Below, in pieces: positions 16,360 through 24,946 of a DNA stretch of 37,856 bases (positions are counted from its first letter, which is position 1; each line of letters opens with the position of its first letter). The stretch covers positions 1 through 37,856 of the forward strand of contig JAAZYZ010000056.1 in the NCBI GenBank assembly GCA_014239355.1, in the 5' to 3' direction. Below the pieces are notes generated by a model. The model saw nothing but the letters and a program-made list of their open reading frames with translations, ran no database searches and was not told where the DNA came from. This stretch comes from Fidelibacterota bacterium (GTDB taxonomy: Bacteria; Marinisomatota; Marinisomatia; SCGC-AAA003-L08; TMED6). The translations under genes were made by a program, and so were the position numbers.

Positions 16360-17490
16360 ATGAAAAATATTATATATATATTAGCGTTGGTCTGCATTTT
16401 TACTAGTTCATGTGTCATGAGAAATGGCAAAATAGAGCGTATTTCCTTTAATAATCCCGCAATAGAAACTATGGAAGATGTAAATACCCAACGAGAATTA
16501 TTAGCTGATGGGAAAAGAGCTCCAATCACATTATTAATTAATGCTTATAATAATAGTAATTTAAATTATGATGTAAGAATGGCATCATTAGAAGCTTTAG
16601 CTGAGAGTAAAGACCCTTTAGTAATAGAAGCAATTCAAAAATCAATTCGAAATGCCGAGTTGATTGATTTAGATATGATGATTAAATCTGTTTCATTGTT
16701 AGCAAAATATGGTGATTCAGAATCAATTGGTGCATTAACCTCTGCTTTAAAAAAGAGTGAATCTAAAATTATGGATTTGAGAGAAGTTATTGTTAATGCG
16801 ATTGGTGAAAATGGTTCTGAGGATCATATTATAACGCTATTAGAATTATATGAAATCAGCAGAATAAATCATCAGAAAAATAGTCAATTATTAGCTATTG
16901 CATTAGGTAATATGGGAGATGATAGAGCTATCCCAGTTCTGATGGAAATTGCTGAAAATAAAGAACATAATTTGATAACTAGAAAATTAGCTGTTGATAT
17001 CCTAGCTAAAAAAGAAGCAACAGAATTAGTAGATTATTTTATAGAATTGCTAGGTGATCCACATACAAGACAGAGTATGAATGATTTCGCTTTAGAAGTA
17101 ATGGGAGATTTAGATAATCAGCAAATGATTTTAGCTCTTCTGGAGTCCTATCAAATAGGAAAACAACAATATTATAGTATGCTCATTAGATTAATGGATA
17201 TTATGAGTGAACAAAATAATGTACAATTAAAGCCTGTTATAATAGAAGTAGCTTTAACTGAACATCTACCATATCATATTCGAATTAAAGCAATTAAATC
17301 GTTAGCTAATTTTGGTGATCCTTCAGTAATAGATAAAATAATTATATTATTAAATGAATCAAAAAACTATATTTTTTATAATCATATAGTAGATTTAATT
17401 TTATCAATGGATGTAATGCCAGAATATGAATCTCAATTAAGAGAAGCTTCATTTAAAGCAATGAATAACCAAAAAGAATTAGAAGAATGA
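16360..17490 (+). CDS. HEAT-repeat lipoprotein
   Basis: A 376-residue protein with a lipoprotein signal peptide ending at Cys18 (CIFTSSC) and then helical repeats of about 30-35 residues: DVRMASLEALAESKDPLVIEAI, IDLDMMIKSVSLLAKYGDSESIGAL, RKLAVDILAKKEATELVDYF and RIKAIKSLANFGDPSVIDKII. These look like HEAT or PBS-lyase-like repeats, a protein-binding scaffold. It is probably anchored in the periplasm or outer membrane. The partner is unknown. It overlaps the next lipoprotein gene by 4 bp and leads a row of lipoproteins that ends in ResB and CcsA, so a role in periplasmic cytochrome c assembly is a guess from context. Confidence 0.8.
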   Translation: MKNIIYILALVCIFTSSCVMRNGKIERISFNNPAIETMEDVNTQRELLADGKRAPITLLINAYNNSNLNYDVRMASLEALAESKDPLVIEAIQKSIRNAELIDLDMMIKSVSLLAKYGDSESIGALTSALKKSESKIMDLREVIVNAIGENGSEDHIITLLELYEISRINHQKNSQLLAIALGNMGDDRAIPVLMEIAENKEHNLITRKLAVDILAKKEATELVDYFIELLGDPHTRQSMNDFALEVMGDLDNQQMILALLESYQIGKQQYYSMLIRLMDIMSEQNNVQLKPVIIEVALTEHLPYHIRIKAIKSLANFGDPSVIDKIIILLNESKNYIFYNHIVDLILSMDVMPEYESQLREASFKAMNNQKELEE

Positions 17491-18260
17491 AAATTAATTT
17501 AAAAATATTTATATTTTGTTTATTAGCTATGAACATAATAGCATGCTCTGGTTCTAAGAATAAAAAAAGCAGTACAAAGGAATCAACCAAAAATATTAAG
17601 AAAAATGAACAAAAAAATAGTTTGCTATTTAATGATGAAACTAAACCATTTTATACGGTTGACCCAAAATTAGAAGAAATTGAATCTGAAATTGCATTAT
17701 TAAAAGAACAAGTTATTCAATATCAGTCACAAATATCCACTCCTAATTTTAATACTGAAGTTCTTAAATTATTAAAAAACCCTGGTATTAAACATGAAAT
17801 ACAGCTTTCAAATGGAACCACAATACAAGGAGTGATTATATATGAAAATGCTGATCAATTAATTGTAGAAACACAAATAGGACAATTACAGATTAATAAA
17901 GATGAAGTATTAAATACAGCAGATGTTTTACCCCCATTAGCAAACTTAGAATTTGTAGGGGATGCTATTGAAGAAATCTACCAAAACCAACGAGCATATA
18001 AAGGCTCTATTAAAAATAATGGCTTAAAAAGGGCAGATTTTGTAAGGGTAGTGTATACGCTACATGATGAAAACTCAGATTTAATAACTACTGATTCTGC
18101 ATTTGTTTCCGGTTCTAAACAAATATTTAATTCAGGCATTATTTCAGATGCCTCAATCAATCCTGGAGATTTTGCAGAGTTCTATGTTATAATTGAAACA
18201 ACAAGTGACAAAGAGATAAAATATTTTCTACGTGACATACGTTGGGAATATTTTGAATAA
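17487..18260 (+). CDS. Lipoprotein with coiled coil and FxLYD-like domain
   Basis: A 257-residue exported lipoprotein. The signal peptide ends at a lipobox (NIIACSGS, Cys20), followed by a charged, Lys/Ser-rich linker. Residues about 60-85 form a short coiled coil (LEEIESEIALLKEQVIQYQ). Residues 95-140 look like a small beta domain (NGTTIQGVIIYENADQLIVE). The C-terminal 110 residues (YKGSIKNNGLKRADFVRVVYTLHD, SGIISDASINPGDFAEFYV) resemble the FxLYD type of Ig-like domain. No catalytic residues are seen. It overlaps the HEAT-repeat gene by 4 bp. I do not know its function. Confidence 0.72.
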   Translation: MKINLKIFIFCLLAMNIIACSGSKNKKSSTKESTKNIKKNEQKNSLLFNDETKPFYTVDPKLEEIESEIALLKEQVIQYQSQISTPNFNTEVLKLLKNPGIKHEIQLSNGTTIQGVIIYENADQLIVETQIGQLQINKDEVLNTADVLPPLANLEFVGDAIEEIYQNQRAYKGSIKNNGLKRADFVRVVYTLHDENSDLITTDSAFVSGSKQIFNSGIISDASINPGDFAEFYVIIETTSDKEIKYFLRDIRWEYFE

Positions 18261-18271
18261 AATATATTTAA

Positions 18272-18847
18272 GTGAAATCATATCATAGTATTGTTTTATA
18301 TATCATATTAATGCTATTACAATTTGGATGCAAATCAGAATCCAATGTTACGGTATATAAAATTAAAAAAAATAATTCTACTGCTAATCAAAATAAAGCA
18401 AAACAAAAAAATACGCACTTAAATTGGGCTGCCCCTAATAATTGGATTGAAAAAATACCAACAGATTTTAGATTAGTCAGTTATGATATACCTACTTCTA
18501 ATGGTGTGATGATAGATTTGTCTATTACTACTTTTCCAGGGAATGCAGGTGGAATAGCCCAAAATGTAAATCGTTGGAGAAGACAAGTTAATTTAGAACC
18601 ACAAAATATAGATTCAATTATAAAAGGCGCACAAAAAGAATCTAGTATGTTAGGTGAATATTTTATTTTTGAACTAAAAAATGAATTAAATACACAAGCA
18701 ATTATAGCGGCAATAATCCCTTATCTAGACGATACAGACTCAGTGGTAGAAACAATTTTTATCAAAATGAGTGGTTCTGATAATAACTTGCAAGAATTGA
18801 AATATGAATTTGAACTTTTTTGTAAATCAATCCATTGGCAACAGTAA
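18272..18847 (+). CDS. Lipoprotein of unknown function, GTG start
   Basis: A 191-residue lipoprotein with N-terminal hydrophobic segment and lipobox-like QFGC (Cys20). I chose the GTG at 18272 because the next ATG would leave only seven residues before the cysteine. The mature part starts with LNWAAPNNWIEKIP and has TTFPGNAGGIAQNVNRWRRQVNL, a pattern I associate with a small family found in Planctomycetes, Myxococcales and others, without known function. It ends IHWQQ. It follows the previous lipoprotein by 11 bp and lies 2 bp before resB, so it probably belongs to the same operon. Confidence 0.72.
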   Translation: MKSYHSIVLYIILMLLQFGCKSESNVTVYKIKKNNSTANQNKAKQKNTHLNWAAPNNWIEKIPTDFRLVSYDIPTSNGVMIDLSITTFPGNAGGIAQNVNRWRRQVNLEPQNIDSIIKGAQKESSMLGEYFIFELKNELNTQAIIAAIIPYLDDTDSVVETIFIKMSGSDNNLQELKYEFELFCKSIHWQQ

Positions 18848-18849
18848 GC

Positions 18850-19968
18850 ATGAAATATAAATTCCATCAAATTATTAGCATTATTTCAAATCCTAAAATT
18901 TTTGTATTTACAATTATATGGCTCATGACTTTAGTATTTGTAGGGACAGTGGAACAAAAAGATATTGGCCTCTTTGCAGCACAAAATAAATATTTTAGTA
19001 GTACTATCATATGGTTTTATTCATTACCTCTTCCTGGGGGTTTATTAACAATGACTGTTTTATCTATAAATCTATTTTCATTTTTTTTGAAACCAAATAT
19101 ATGGAATAAAAATAAGTTAGGAGTACTTACTGTTCATATAGGTGCTTTAATATTATTAATTGGATCAGGTATTACTAACATCTTTAGTAAAGAAGGTAAT
19201 ATGGTTATAATAGAAAATGAAAAATCTAATTATATGCATAGTTTTTATTATAAAGAATTTACTATTTTAAATTTAGACGAATACCAAGATAGTATTGAGG
19301 TTATCAATTTTAATGAAAAATTATTATCTAATAATCAAATCCTTGAATATCCAAACTTACCCTTTCAAATAAAAATAGAAAATTATTTTATCAACTCAAA
19401 AATTGAATCTAGAAAAAATAATGCTATTACGCCTTTACGAGGAGATGCAATTAAATTTGAATTAAAAGAAAAGTTTCCAGAAAAAGAAATGAATAAAAAT
19501 ATTTCAGGAATTATGTATCAAATTATTTCAAATGATGATGCGGCAAATGGGTATTATATATATCAATTGGAACAAAAAATGCCCGAAATAATTACAATTA
19601 ATAAGATGAATTATGCTCTATTACTAAGACCTGAAAGAACCTACCTACCATTCGAAATTAAATTGTCAGATTTTCAAAAAACAATGCATCCTGGTACCAA
19701 TATTGCCAAAAGTTTTAGTTCAGAAATATTTTTAATAGAAAAGGAAACTTCAAGAAGAATTTTAATTGAAATGAATGCTCCCTTAAGATATAAAGGATAT
19801 ACTTTATATCAGGCATCATTTGCTGAACTTAAAGATGGTAGACAAGCAACTGTTTTAGCTGTTGTGCAAAATTATGGCCGACTCTTCCCATATATATCAA
19901 GTATTATTATGTGTATTGGTGTATTGTTACAAATGATTATTCGAATTCCAGGATTAATGAAAAAGTGA
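18850..19968 (+). CDS. resB: ResB/Ccs1-like cytochrome c maturation protein
   Basis: A 372-residue membrane protein of cytochrome c maturation System II. Segments at about 17-33, 53-79, 91-110 and 345-365 span the membrane, with a large periplasmic domain between the third and fourth. VGTVEQKDIG, LTVHIGALILLIGSGIT (with His96) and PLRYKGYTLYQASF are conserved ResB features. ResB with CcsA carries haem to the periplasm and joins it to apocytochrome c. I start at ATG 18850; a TTG at 18835 would overlap the previous gene. The stop overlaps the GTG of ccsA by 4 bp (GTGA). Confidence 0.88.
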   Translation: MKYKFHQIISIISNPKIFVFTIIWLMTLVFVGTVEQKDIGLFAAQNKYFSSTIIWFYSLPLPGGLLTMTVLSINLFSFFLKPNIWNKNKLGVLTVHIGALILLIGSGITNIFSKEGNMVIIENEKSNYMHSFYYKEFTILNLDEYQDSIEVINFNEKLLSNNQILEYPNLPFQIKIENYFINSKIESRKNNAITPLRGDAIKFELKEKFPEKEMNKNISGIMYQIISNDDAANGYYIYQLEQKMPEIITINKMNYALLLRPERTYLPFEIKLSDFQKTMHPGTNIAKSFSSEIFLIEKETSRRILIEMNAPLRYKGYTLYQASFAELKDGRQATVLAVVQNYGRLFPYISSIIMCIGVLLQMIIRIPGLMKK

Positions 19969-21860
19969 TAAAAAAATATTTAATCATAATAATATTATTA
20001 ATAGCCCCTATTAAATCTGAAGGATTTGGATTTCTACATATACCAATTCAAGAAGAAGGAAGAATCAAACCTTTAGATTCTTTTGCAAGAAATCAACTTC
20101 TAAAGATATACGGAAAAAGTAGTTTAACCATATATGATGGCGATAAAAAATATAAAATTTCTGCAATTGATTGGTTGTTTTCAGTTTTAAAACAAGAGCC
20201 TTCAAGTATAAACCAAAATATATTTAAAATAGAAAATCCTGAAGTTGTTAACGCATTAGATTTAGATATAAATAAAAAATTAATCTATAGTTTTAATCAA
20301 ATTAATGAAGGGCTAAATACAGATAATAATAAAGAGTTAATTAATAGATTACTGCAAACTGAAAAGAAATTTTTAACGCTAGTTGAAAAACAAATCGTAG
20401 ACCTACATACTAAACGAAGGCTATTTATAGAGCTATATAATAGTTCATCTTGTGTAATCCCAATGATTGACATTACTACACTAGAACTTGCAGAAGCATT
20501 TAATGTGTCTCCAAATGAATCAGTAAGTTTTTCATATTATCTAAGAAATCAAATACAAATTCATCATAATCTACAAAAAATAATTAATTCATTAGACTTG
20601 GAGGACACCTCTAATAGTGTGTTAATGGAATTAAAATTGATTATGGATACTATTTCAGTATTTGAAAATGAATTATTTATGCGGAACCATTCTAGTCCAA
20701 TGCGAAGTTCTAATATATTAAAAATTTTTCCCACTGATATTGAGTGGAAATCTCCATGGGATCTGATTGATAACCTAAAAATAGGCGAAAGATTATCTGA
20801 ACCAAATAATAATATACTCTTAATATTAGAGCATATGTTTAATAATAATGAGAATAAAAATATAGAATATGCAAAATTTTCTGAATATAGATATATAATT
20901 GAAAGTGAAACAGAAATAAAGTCTAATATTTTGATAAGAGAGGTGAATTATAACCAATCAAATTTATTTTTATGGAGTTTAATATTCTATAGTATGACAT
21001 TAATTAGTTTGGTGACATTATCAATATTTAGGTTATACTCTAAACAGATCAAATTGATTCCAATCATATTAATGATTATAGGATTTTTATATCATGTGTC
21101 TGGTATTATTATTCGCATGACCATATTAGAAAGACCTCCCGTTTCCACTTTATATGAATCAATTATTTTTGTAGGATTTATTATCGTTCTATTTAGTATT
21201 ATTTTAGAATTTATTAAAAAAGATCATTTAAGTTTATTTATTGGCTCAATTGGAGGAATCATATTACACTATATCTCATTTGGATATGCAGCAGATGGTG
21301 ATACCTTAGGAGTATTGGTAGCAGTATTAAATTCAAACTTCTGGTTAGCAACTCATGTTACTACCATTTCAACTGGCTATGGTGTAACAGTAATTTGTAG
21401 TTTAATAGGGCACTTATATCTTATAAAGGCTGTATTTAATCCAAATAATAAATCACAACTAAAAACAATATACAATAATATGTTAGCAATGACATTTATT
21501 GCATTATTTTTTACTATGTTCGGAACAATATTGGGTGGAATATGGGGGGATCAATCTTGGGGAAGATTTTGGGGTTGGGACCCAAAAGAAAATGGTGCAT
21601 TATTAATTGTAATGTGGCTTTTAATGATGATTCATTTAAAAATTTCTGGAATGATAAAAGCTGAAGGATATGCTTTGGGATTAGTCTTAGCAAATATTAC
21701 TGTTGCATTGGCATGGTTTGGTGTTAATTTGCTAAGTGTTGGATTACATAGCTACGGATTTACAGAAGGTGCTGCTTTAAATTTATTTATATTTATTTTA
21801 TTTGAATTACTTGTAGGTTTTAGCCTATATGGCATGATTAAATACAAAAAATATTATTAA
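19965..21860 (+). CDS. ccsA: CcsA/ResC-like cytochrome c biogenesis protein with large N-terminal domain
   Basis: A 631-residue protein whose C-terminal half (about 320-631) is the haem-handling CcsA module: RPPVSTLYESIIFV, HVTTISTGYG, the tryptophan-rich WGDQSWGRFWGWDPKE (from residue 527) and GLHSYGF near the end supply the WWD motif and flanking histidines. Residues 1-20 look like a signal or TM segment, then a soluble domain beginning EGRIKPLDSFARNQLL, a theme also seen in Planctomycetes and FCB-group CcsA proteins. The start is GTG at 19965, overlapping the resB stop by 4 bp; an ATG at 19911 would overlap resB by 58 bp and lacks a sensible N-terminus. The 3' end faces a tiny gene on the other strand, 3 bp away. 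Confidence 0.9.
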   Translation: MIKKYLIIIILLIAPIKSEGFGFLHIPIQEEGRIKPLDSFARNQLLKIYGKSSLTIYDGDKKYKISAIDWLFSVLKQEPSSINQNIFKIENPEVVNALDLDINKKLIYSFNQINEGLNTDNNKELINRLLQTEKKFLTLVEKQIVDLHTKRRLFIELYNSSSCVIPMIDITTLELAEAFNVSPNESVSFSYYLRNQIQIHHNLQKIINSLDLEDTSNSVLMELKLIMDTISVFENELFMRNHSSPMRSSNILKIFPTDIEWKSPWDLIDNLKIGERLSEPNNNILLILEHMFNNNENKNIEYAKFSEYRYIIESETEIKSNILIREVNYNQSNLFLWSLIFYSMTLISLVTLSIFRLYSKQIKLIPIILMIIGFLYHVSGIIIRMTILERPPVSTLYESIIFVGFIIVLFSIILEFIKKDHLSLFIGSIGGIILHYISFGYAADGDTLGVLVAVLNSNFWLATHVTTISTGYGVTVICSLIGHLYLIKAVFNPNNKSQLKTIYNNMLAMTFIALFFTMFGTILGGIWGDQSWGRFWGWDPKENGALLIVMWLLMMIHLKISGMIKAEGYALGLVLANITVALAWFGVNLLSVGLHSYGFTEGAALNLFIFILFELLVGFSLYGMIKYKKYY

Positions 21861-21863
21861 TAA

Positions 21864-22025
21864 CTATTTATCTTTTAATAGTATTGATGATAAAGCCCCT
21901 GAAATACCACCAGCAACACCACCCGCAATTCCAGCCGTACTTTCTAGCCCTAGGTATTTTAGTATTAGTGTTGTAATAATTGCTACCATTATAGAACAAG
22001 TTATAATTATAAAATAATTTTTCAT
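21864..22025 (-). CDS. 53-residue glycine-zipper membrane micro-protein
   Basis: Reads MKNYFIIITCSIMVAIITTL at the N-terminus, one long TM segment, followed by STAGIAGGVAGGISGALSS, a glycine-zipper/GxxxG-type second helix, and KDK at the C-terminus. AGAGG (22033-22037) precedes the ATG by 7 nt, one of the better ribosome sites in the window, which supports real translation. It follows the YwaF-like membrane gene by 31 bp on the same strand. Glycine zippers favour helix packing or oligomerisation. Function is unknown; a stress or phage-holin-like role is possible but nothing shows it. Confidence 0.7.
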   Translation of the reverse strand: MKNYFIIITCSIMVAIITTLILKYLGLESTAGIAGGVAGGISGALSSILLKDK

Positions 22026-22056
22026 TTCAACACCTCTTTTTGTTAATTAATAATTA

Positions 22057-22695
22057 TTATTTATTTCTTAATAGTAATTTGAAAGTTACATAATAAGATA
22101 TGAGCCCAATACTAATTAAACCTAATAAATAACCTGGCCAATCAGGTAATAACTGTGCCAAATTTGAACCAGGTGGCCTATGCATAGTAAACCAATAATT
22201 AGATTCAACCAATATATTAAAATAACAAACTGAAAAAAATAACAAAGCATTAAAAATCGTACTTTGAATGAATTCGTATCTAGAAATTGTAAATTTATTT
22301 AAATAAATAATTATAAAAAATAGTATAAGACTGAAGTGAGATAAATATAAATGGATATATTCAATCAATAATGCATTCTCTGATAAATTGGAATTTGTAA
22401 AGCCAGTTATCCCCCCACCTAAAGCATTAAGGGCTAACCAAGAATATAAAATTTTACTTTTAAAAATTATAGATAAAAAAATACCTAATTCAGTTAAATA
22501 ACATAAATGAATCGGTAAATGTGTTTTATAATCAAATGCACCTGATAATAGTAGCGTAGCATTAAAACTAACAAAATTGAATATCAATAACCATTTTAAT
22601 ACTTTAGATAATATAGCTGTATCATTTACTTTATGATATAGCAAATACAATACGCCTGATAAAAGGCCTGAAACAATAAAATGATTATATCCCAA
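22057..22695 (-). CDS. YwaF/TIGR02206-like integral membrane protein, TTG start
   Basis: A 212-residue protein with about seven hydrophobic segments. THLPIHLCYLTELGIF, the loop YIHLYLSHFSLILFF, then NYWFTMHRPPGSNLAQLLPDWPGYLLGL match the TIGR02206 (YwaF-like) family, whose role is unknown. A TTG at 22695 is the only sensible start: an in-frame TGA lies directly upstream, the nearby ATG at 22699 is out of frame, and AAGGAT at 22702-22707 is 6 nt before the TTG. It lies 19 bp after plsC. Confidence 0.82.
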   Translation of the reverse strand: MGYNHFIVSGLLSGVLYLLYHKVNDTAILSKVLKWLLIFNFVSFNATLLLSGAFDYKTHLPIHLCYLTELGIFLSIIFKSKILYSWLALNALGGGITGFTNSNLSENALLIEYIHLYLSHFSLILFFIIIYLNKFTISRYEFIQSTIFNALLFFSVCYFNILVESNYWFTMHRPPGSNLAQLLPDWPGYLLGLISIGLISYYVTFKLLLRNK

Positions 22696-22714
22696 TCATA
22701 TATCCTTATTCAAT

Positions 22715-23419
22715 CTATTTATTTAAAATTTTTTCAAACTCTAAATAAGTATCTTTAACTAACTCATCTAATGTATTAATAGAATATTTATCCATATTAA
22801 TTGGCCTACCAACTTCAATATCAATAATAGAAGGTTTAATATACCAGCGATTCTTTGGCTTGAATTTAAATCCACCCTTAGCTACTAGTGGCAAAATTGG
22901 TGTCCCCGTATTTAGAGCCATATGAAATCCACCTTTTTTAAAGGGTTGTAATTTACCATCTATAGTTCTAGTTCCTTCTGGAAAAATCACCACATGATAG
23001 CCTAGATCATTAATAATTGTTTCTGCATTTTTAATAGCTTTTAATGCTTTAGTCTTATCTTTCCGATATACTGGAATTGCTTTAAACACTCTCAGCATAC
23101 TTCCCCAAATTGGGATTTTGAAATTAAATGCAGCTAATATAGCAGTATATTTCCCTTTTAAAGGCTGAACTGACAAAAATACATCTGCAAATGATGTATG
23201 GTTCATCATAATAATATAAGCCCGATCATTAGGGATTTTATTTTTTAATCGAATCCATGCCCCTAACAATAATAATTGAATTCTGGTTAAAAATGGTAAT
23301 GTAGGATATAAGTATTTGTGACCAATAATTACAGATAATAGAATAACATAAATTCCAAACAATATAAAATATATCCCTCCTAATAAATATAAAAAGATGC
23401 TAAGCAATCTCAAAATCAT
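22715..23419 (-). CDS. plsC: 1-acyl-sn-glycerol-3-phosphate acyltransferase
   Basis: A 234-residue PlsC-type acyltransferase that adds the second acyl chain to lysophosphatidic acid in phospholipid synthesis. The catalytic HX4D motif NHTSFAD gives His74 and Asp79; FPEGTRT (Glu148 to Arg151) binds the glycerol phosphate. Residues about 8-32 form one or two TM helices for inner-membrane anchoring. The IPVYRKDKTKA block is also typical. The ATG overlaps the mutY stop by 4 bp, so the two are translationally linked though functionally unrelated. Confidence 0.93.
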   Translation of the reverse strand: MILRLLSIFLYLLGGIYFILFGIYVILLSVIIGHKYLYPTLPFLTRIQLLLLGAWIRLKNKIPNDRAYIIMMNHTSFADVFLSVQPLKGKYTAILAAFNFKIPIWGSMLRVFKAIPVYRKDKTKALKAIKNAETIINDLGYHVVIFPEGTRTIDGKLQPFKKGGFHMALNTGTPILPLVAKGGFKFKPKNRWYIKPSIIDIEVGRPINMDKYSINTLDELVKDTYLEFEKILNK

Positions 23420-24477
23420 GCTACCTCTTGATTCAAAAGATGGGGGAAAATATAATGATTAGCTTTTGGAAATGGAAATTGATTTAACTGACTAATAGAA
23501 ATCCATTTCCAATCATCGGCAGCATTACAAACAATATCACCATTTTTATAAAAACAATGATAAGCATGTAGATTAATACTAAAGTGAGAATATCTATGAT
23601 TTACTTCTGTAATAAAGCTAGAGACTTTTACATTAATCGATAATTCTTCTGAAATTTCTCGCTTGATACAATTTTGAATGGATTCATTTTTCATAACCTT
23701 CCCCCCTGGAAATTCCCATAGGCCACCTAATAATGCATTTTTTTTTCTTTTAGTAATTAATACTTTATTATTGTGCCATATAATACCAACACCTATTTCA
23801 TAATGTGGCAATTTGTTTTTCTTCTTTTTCAGAATTGGATACTTATGAGTGTTGTTATTAAGGTAAGATTTACATGCCGAAGAAATGGGACAGGACTTAC
23901 ACAAAGGTTTTCTAGGTTTACATATACTTCTTCCTAAATCCATTAATGATTGATTAAAATCACCAGGATTAGTAGAATCAATGTTGGCAGATAAAAATTT
24001 ATCCATTTTCTTAACTGAAGGTTTTGAAAAATCTTTCAAACACAAAATTCTTGCCATAATTCTTTTTACATTCCCATCAACCACATAATTATTTTTTTTA
24101 AAAGCAATCGATGCAATAGCAGAAGATGTGTAGTCACCAATACCTTTCAAATCCATTAGTTCTGATTTAGTCTGTGGGATTACTCCATTATAGGATTTGA
24201 TAATCTCATTACAAGCAATACGGAAATTATTTACTCTATTATAATATCCTAAGCCTTCCCAATATTTAAATAATACTTCATCAGGTGCAGATGCTACATC
24301 ATATATAGTGGGGAATTTCTTAACCCAATTTTGATAAAATGGAATAACTGTCTTTACCTGCGTTTGCTGTAGCATTATTTCAGATATCCATATTTTATAT
24401 GGATCATTAGTTAATCTCCATGGAAAATCTTCTTTATTCTTATAATACCAAGATAATATAGCCTGTGTAAAATGCAT
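23416..24477 (-). CDS. mutY: A/G-specific adenine glycosylase
   Basis: Removes adenine mispaired with 8-oxoguanine. The 353-residue protein has the HhH-GPD fold with Glu33 (SEIMLQQTQV) and Asp134 (VDGNVKRI) as catalytic residues, LKGIGDYTSSAI as helix-hairpin-helix, and a [4Fe-4S] loop Cys186, 193, 196, 202 (spacing 6-2-5). The C-terminal NUDIX-like domain (GGLWEFPGGKV, REISEEL), which reads 8-oxoG, is complete. Its ATG is 7 bp after the MarR gene and its end overlaps plsC by 4 bp. Confidence 0.96.
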   Translation of the reverse strand: MHFTQAILSWYYKNKEDFPWRLTNDPYKIWISEIMLQQTQVKTVIPFYQNWVKKFPTIYDVASAPDEVLFKYWEGLGYYNRVNNFRIACNEIIKSYNGVIPQTKSELMDLKGIGDYTSSAIASIAFKKNNYVVDGNVKRIMARILCLKDFSKPSVKKMDKFLSANIDSTNPGDFNQSLMDLGRSICKPRKPLCKSCPISSACKSYLNNNTHKYPILKKKKNKLPHYEIGVGIIWHNNKVLITKRKKNALLGGLWEFPGGKVMKNESIQNCIKREISEELSINVKVSSFITEVNHRYSHFSINLHAYHCFYKNGDIVCNAADDWKWISISQLNQFPFPKANHYIFPHLLNQEVA

Positions 24478-24484
24478 ATAAATA

Positions 24485-24907
24485 CTATAAATCTTTTCTA
24501 AATAAATATAAATCCCAACCTAGAGATTCTAAAGATGATTTAATTTTTTCAATTTTTTCAAAATCATATTTTTTTAAAATTGGGGATAAATTATTAGTAA
24601 TATCATCATTTAATAAGGCAATGATTTTTTTGCCACGGTTTGATAAATGCAATTTAATAGAGCGTTTATCATTCAAATTTTTACTCCGCTCAATTAGACC
24701 TATTTTTTCAATTCTTTGAATGTTTCTAGTCATAGTGCTAATATCAACTCCTAATTTATCTGATAAATCAGAAATTGTAACCCCATCAAATGGAACGTAG
24801 AGTAATAATAAAGATTGAGATAAAGTTAAATCGAATTTTGAAGATAATTTTCGTAATAAAGCAAAATAATTTAAACTAACGTCAGACAAATGTTCTGTAA
24901 TGCTCAT
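24485..24907 (-). CDS. MarR-family transcriptional regulator
   Basis: A 140-residue winged-helix protein. LTLSQSLLLLYVPFDGVTISDLSDKLGVDISTMTRNIQRIEKIGLIERSKNLNDKRSIKLHLSNRGKK is the complete MarR core, with recognition helix around STMTRNIQRIE and the wing RSKNLNDKRS. MarR proteins are usually repressors relieved by small phenolic or oxidant ligands. Both neighbours are close (7 bp to mutY, 39 bp after the methyltransferase), so it may control this run, including mutY, but no operator was identified. Confidence 0.92.
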   Translation of the reverse strand: MSITEHLSDVSLNYFALLRKLSSKFDLTLSQSLLLLYVPFDGVTISDLSDKLGVDISTMTRNIQRIEKIGLIERSKNLNDKRSIKLHLSNRGKKIIALLNDDITNNLSPILKKYDFEKIEKIKSSLESLGWDLYLFRKDL

Positions 24908-24946
24908 AGTTGTATATTACAAATATTAAGATAAAATAAAAATTAA

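Noticed and set aside
16290..16529. Minus-strand 79-codon ORF
   Set aside because: It runs antisense across the intergenic hairpin and the start of the HEAT-repeat lipoprotein, with no family resemblance.
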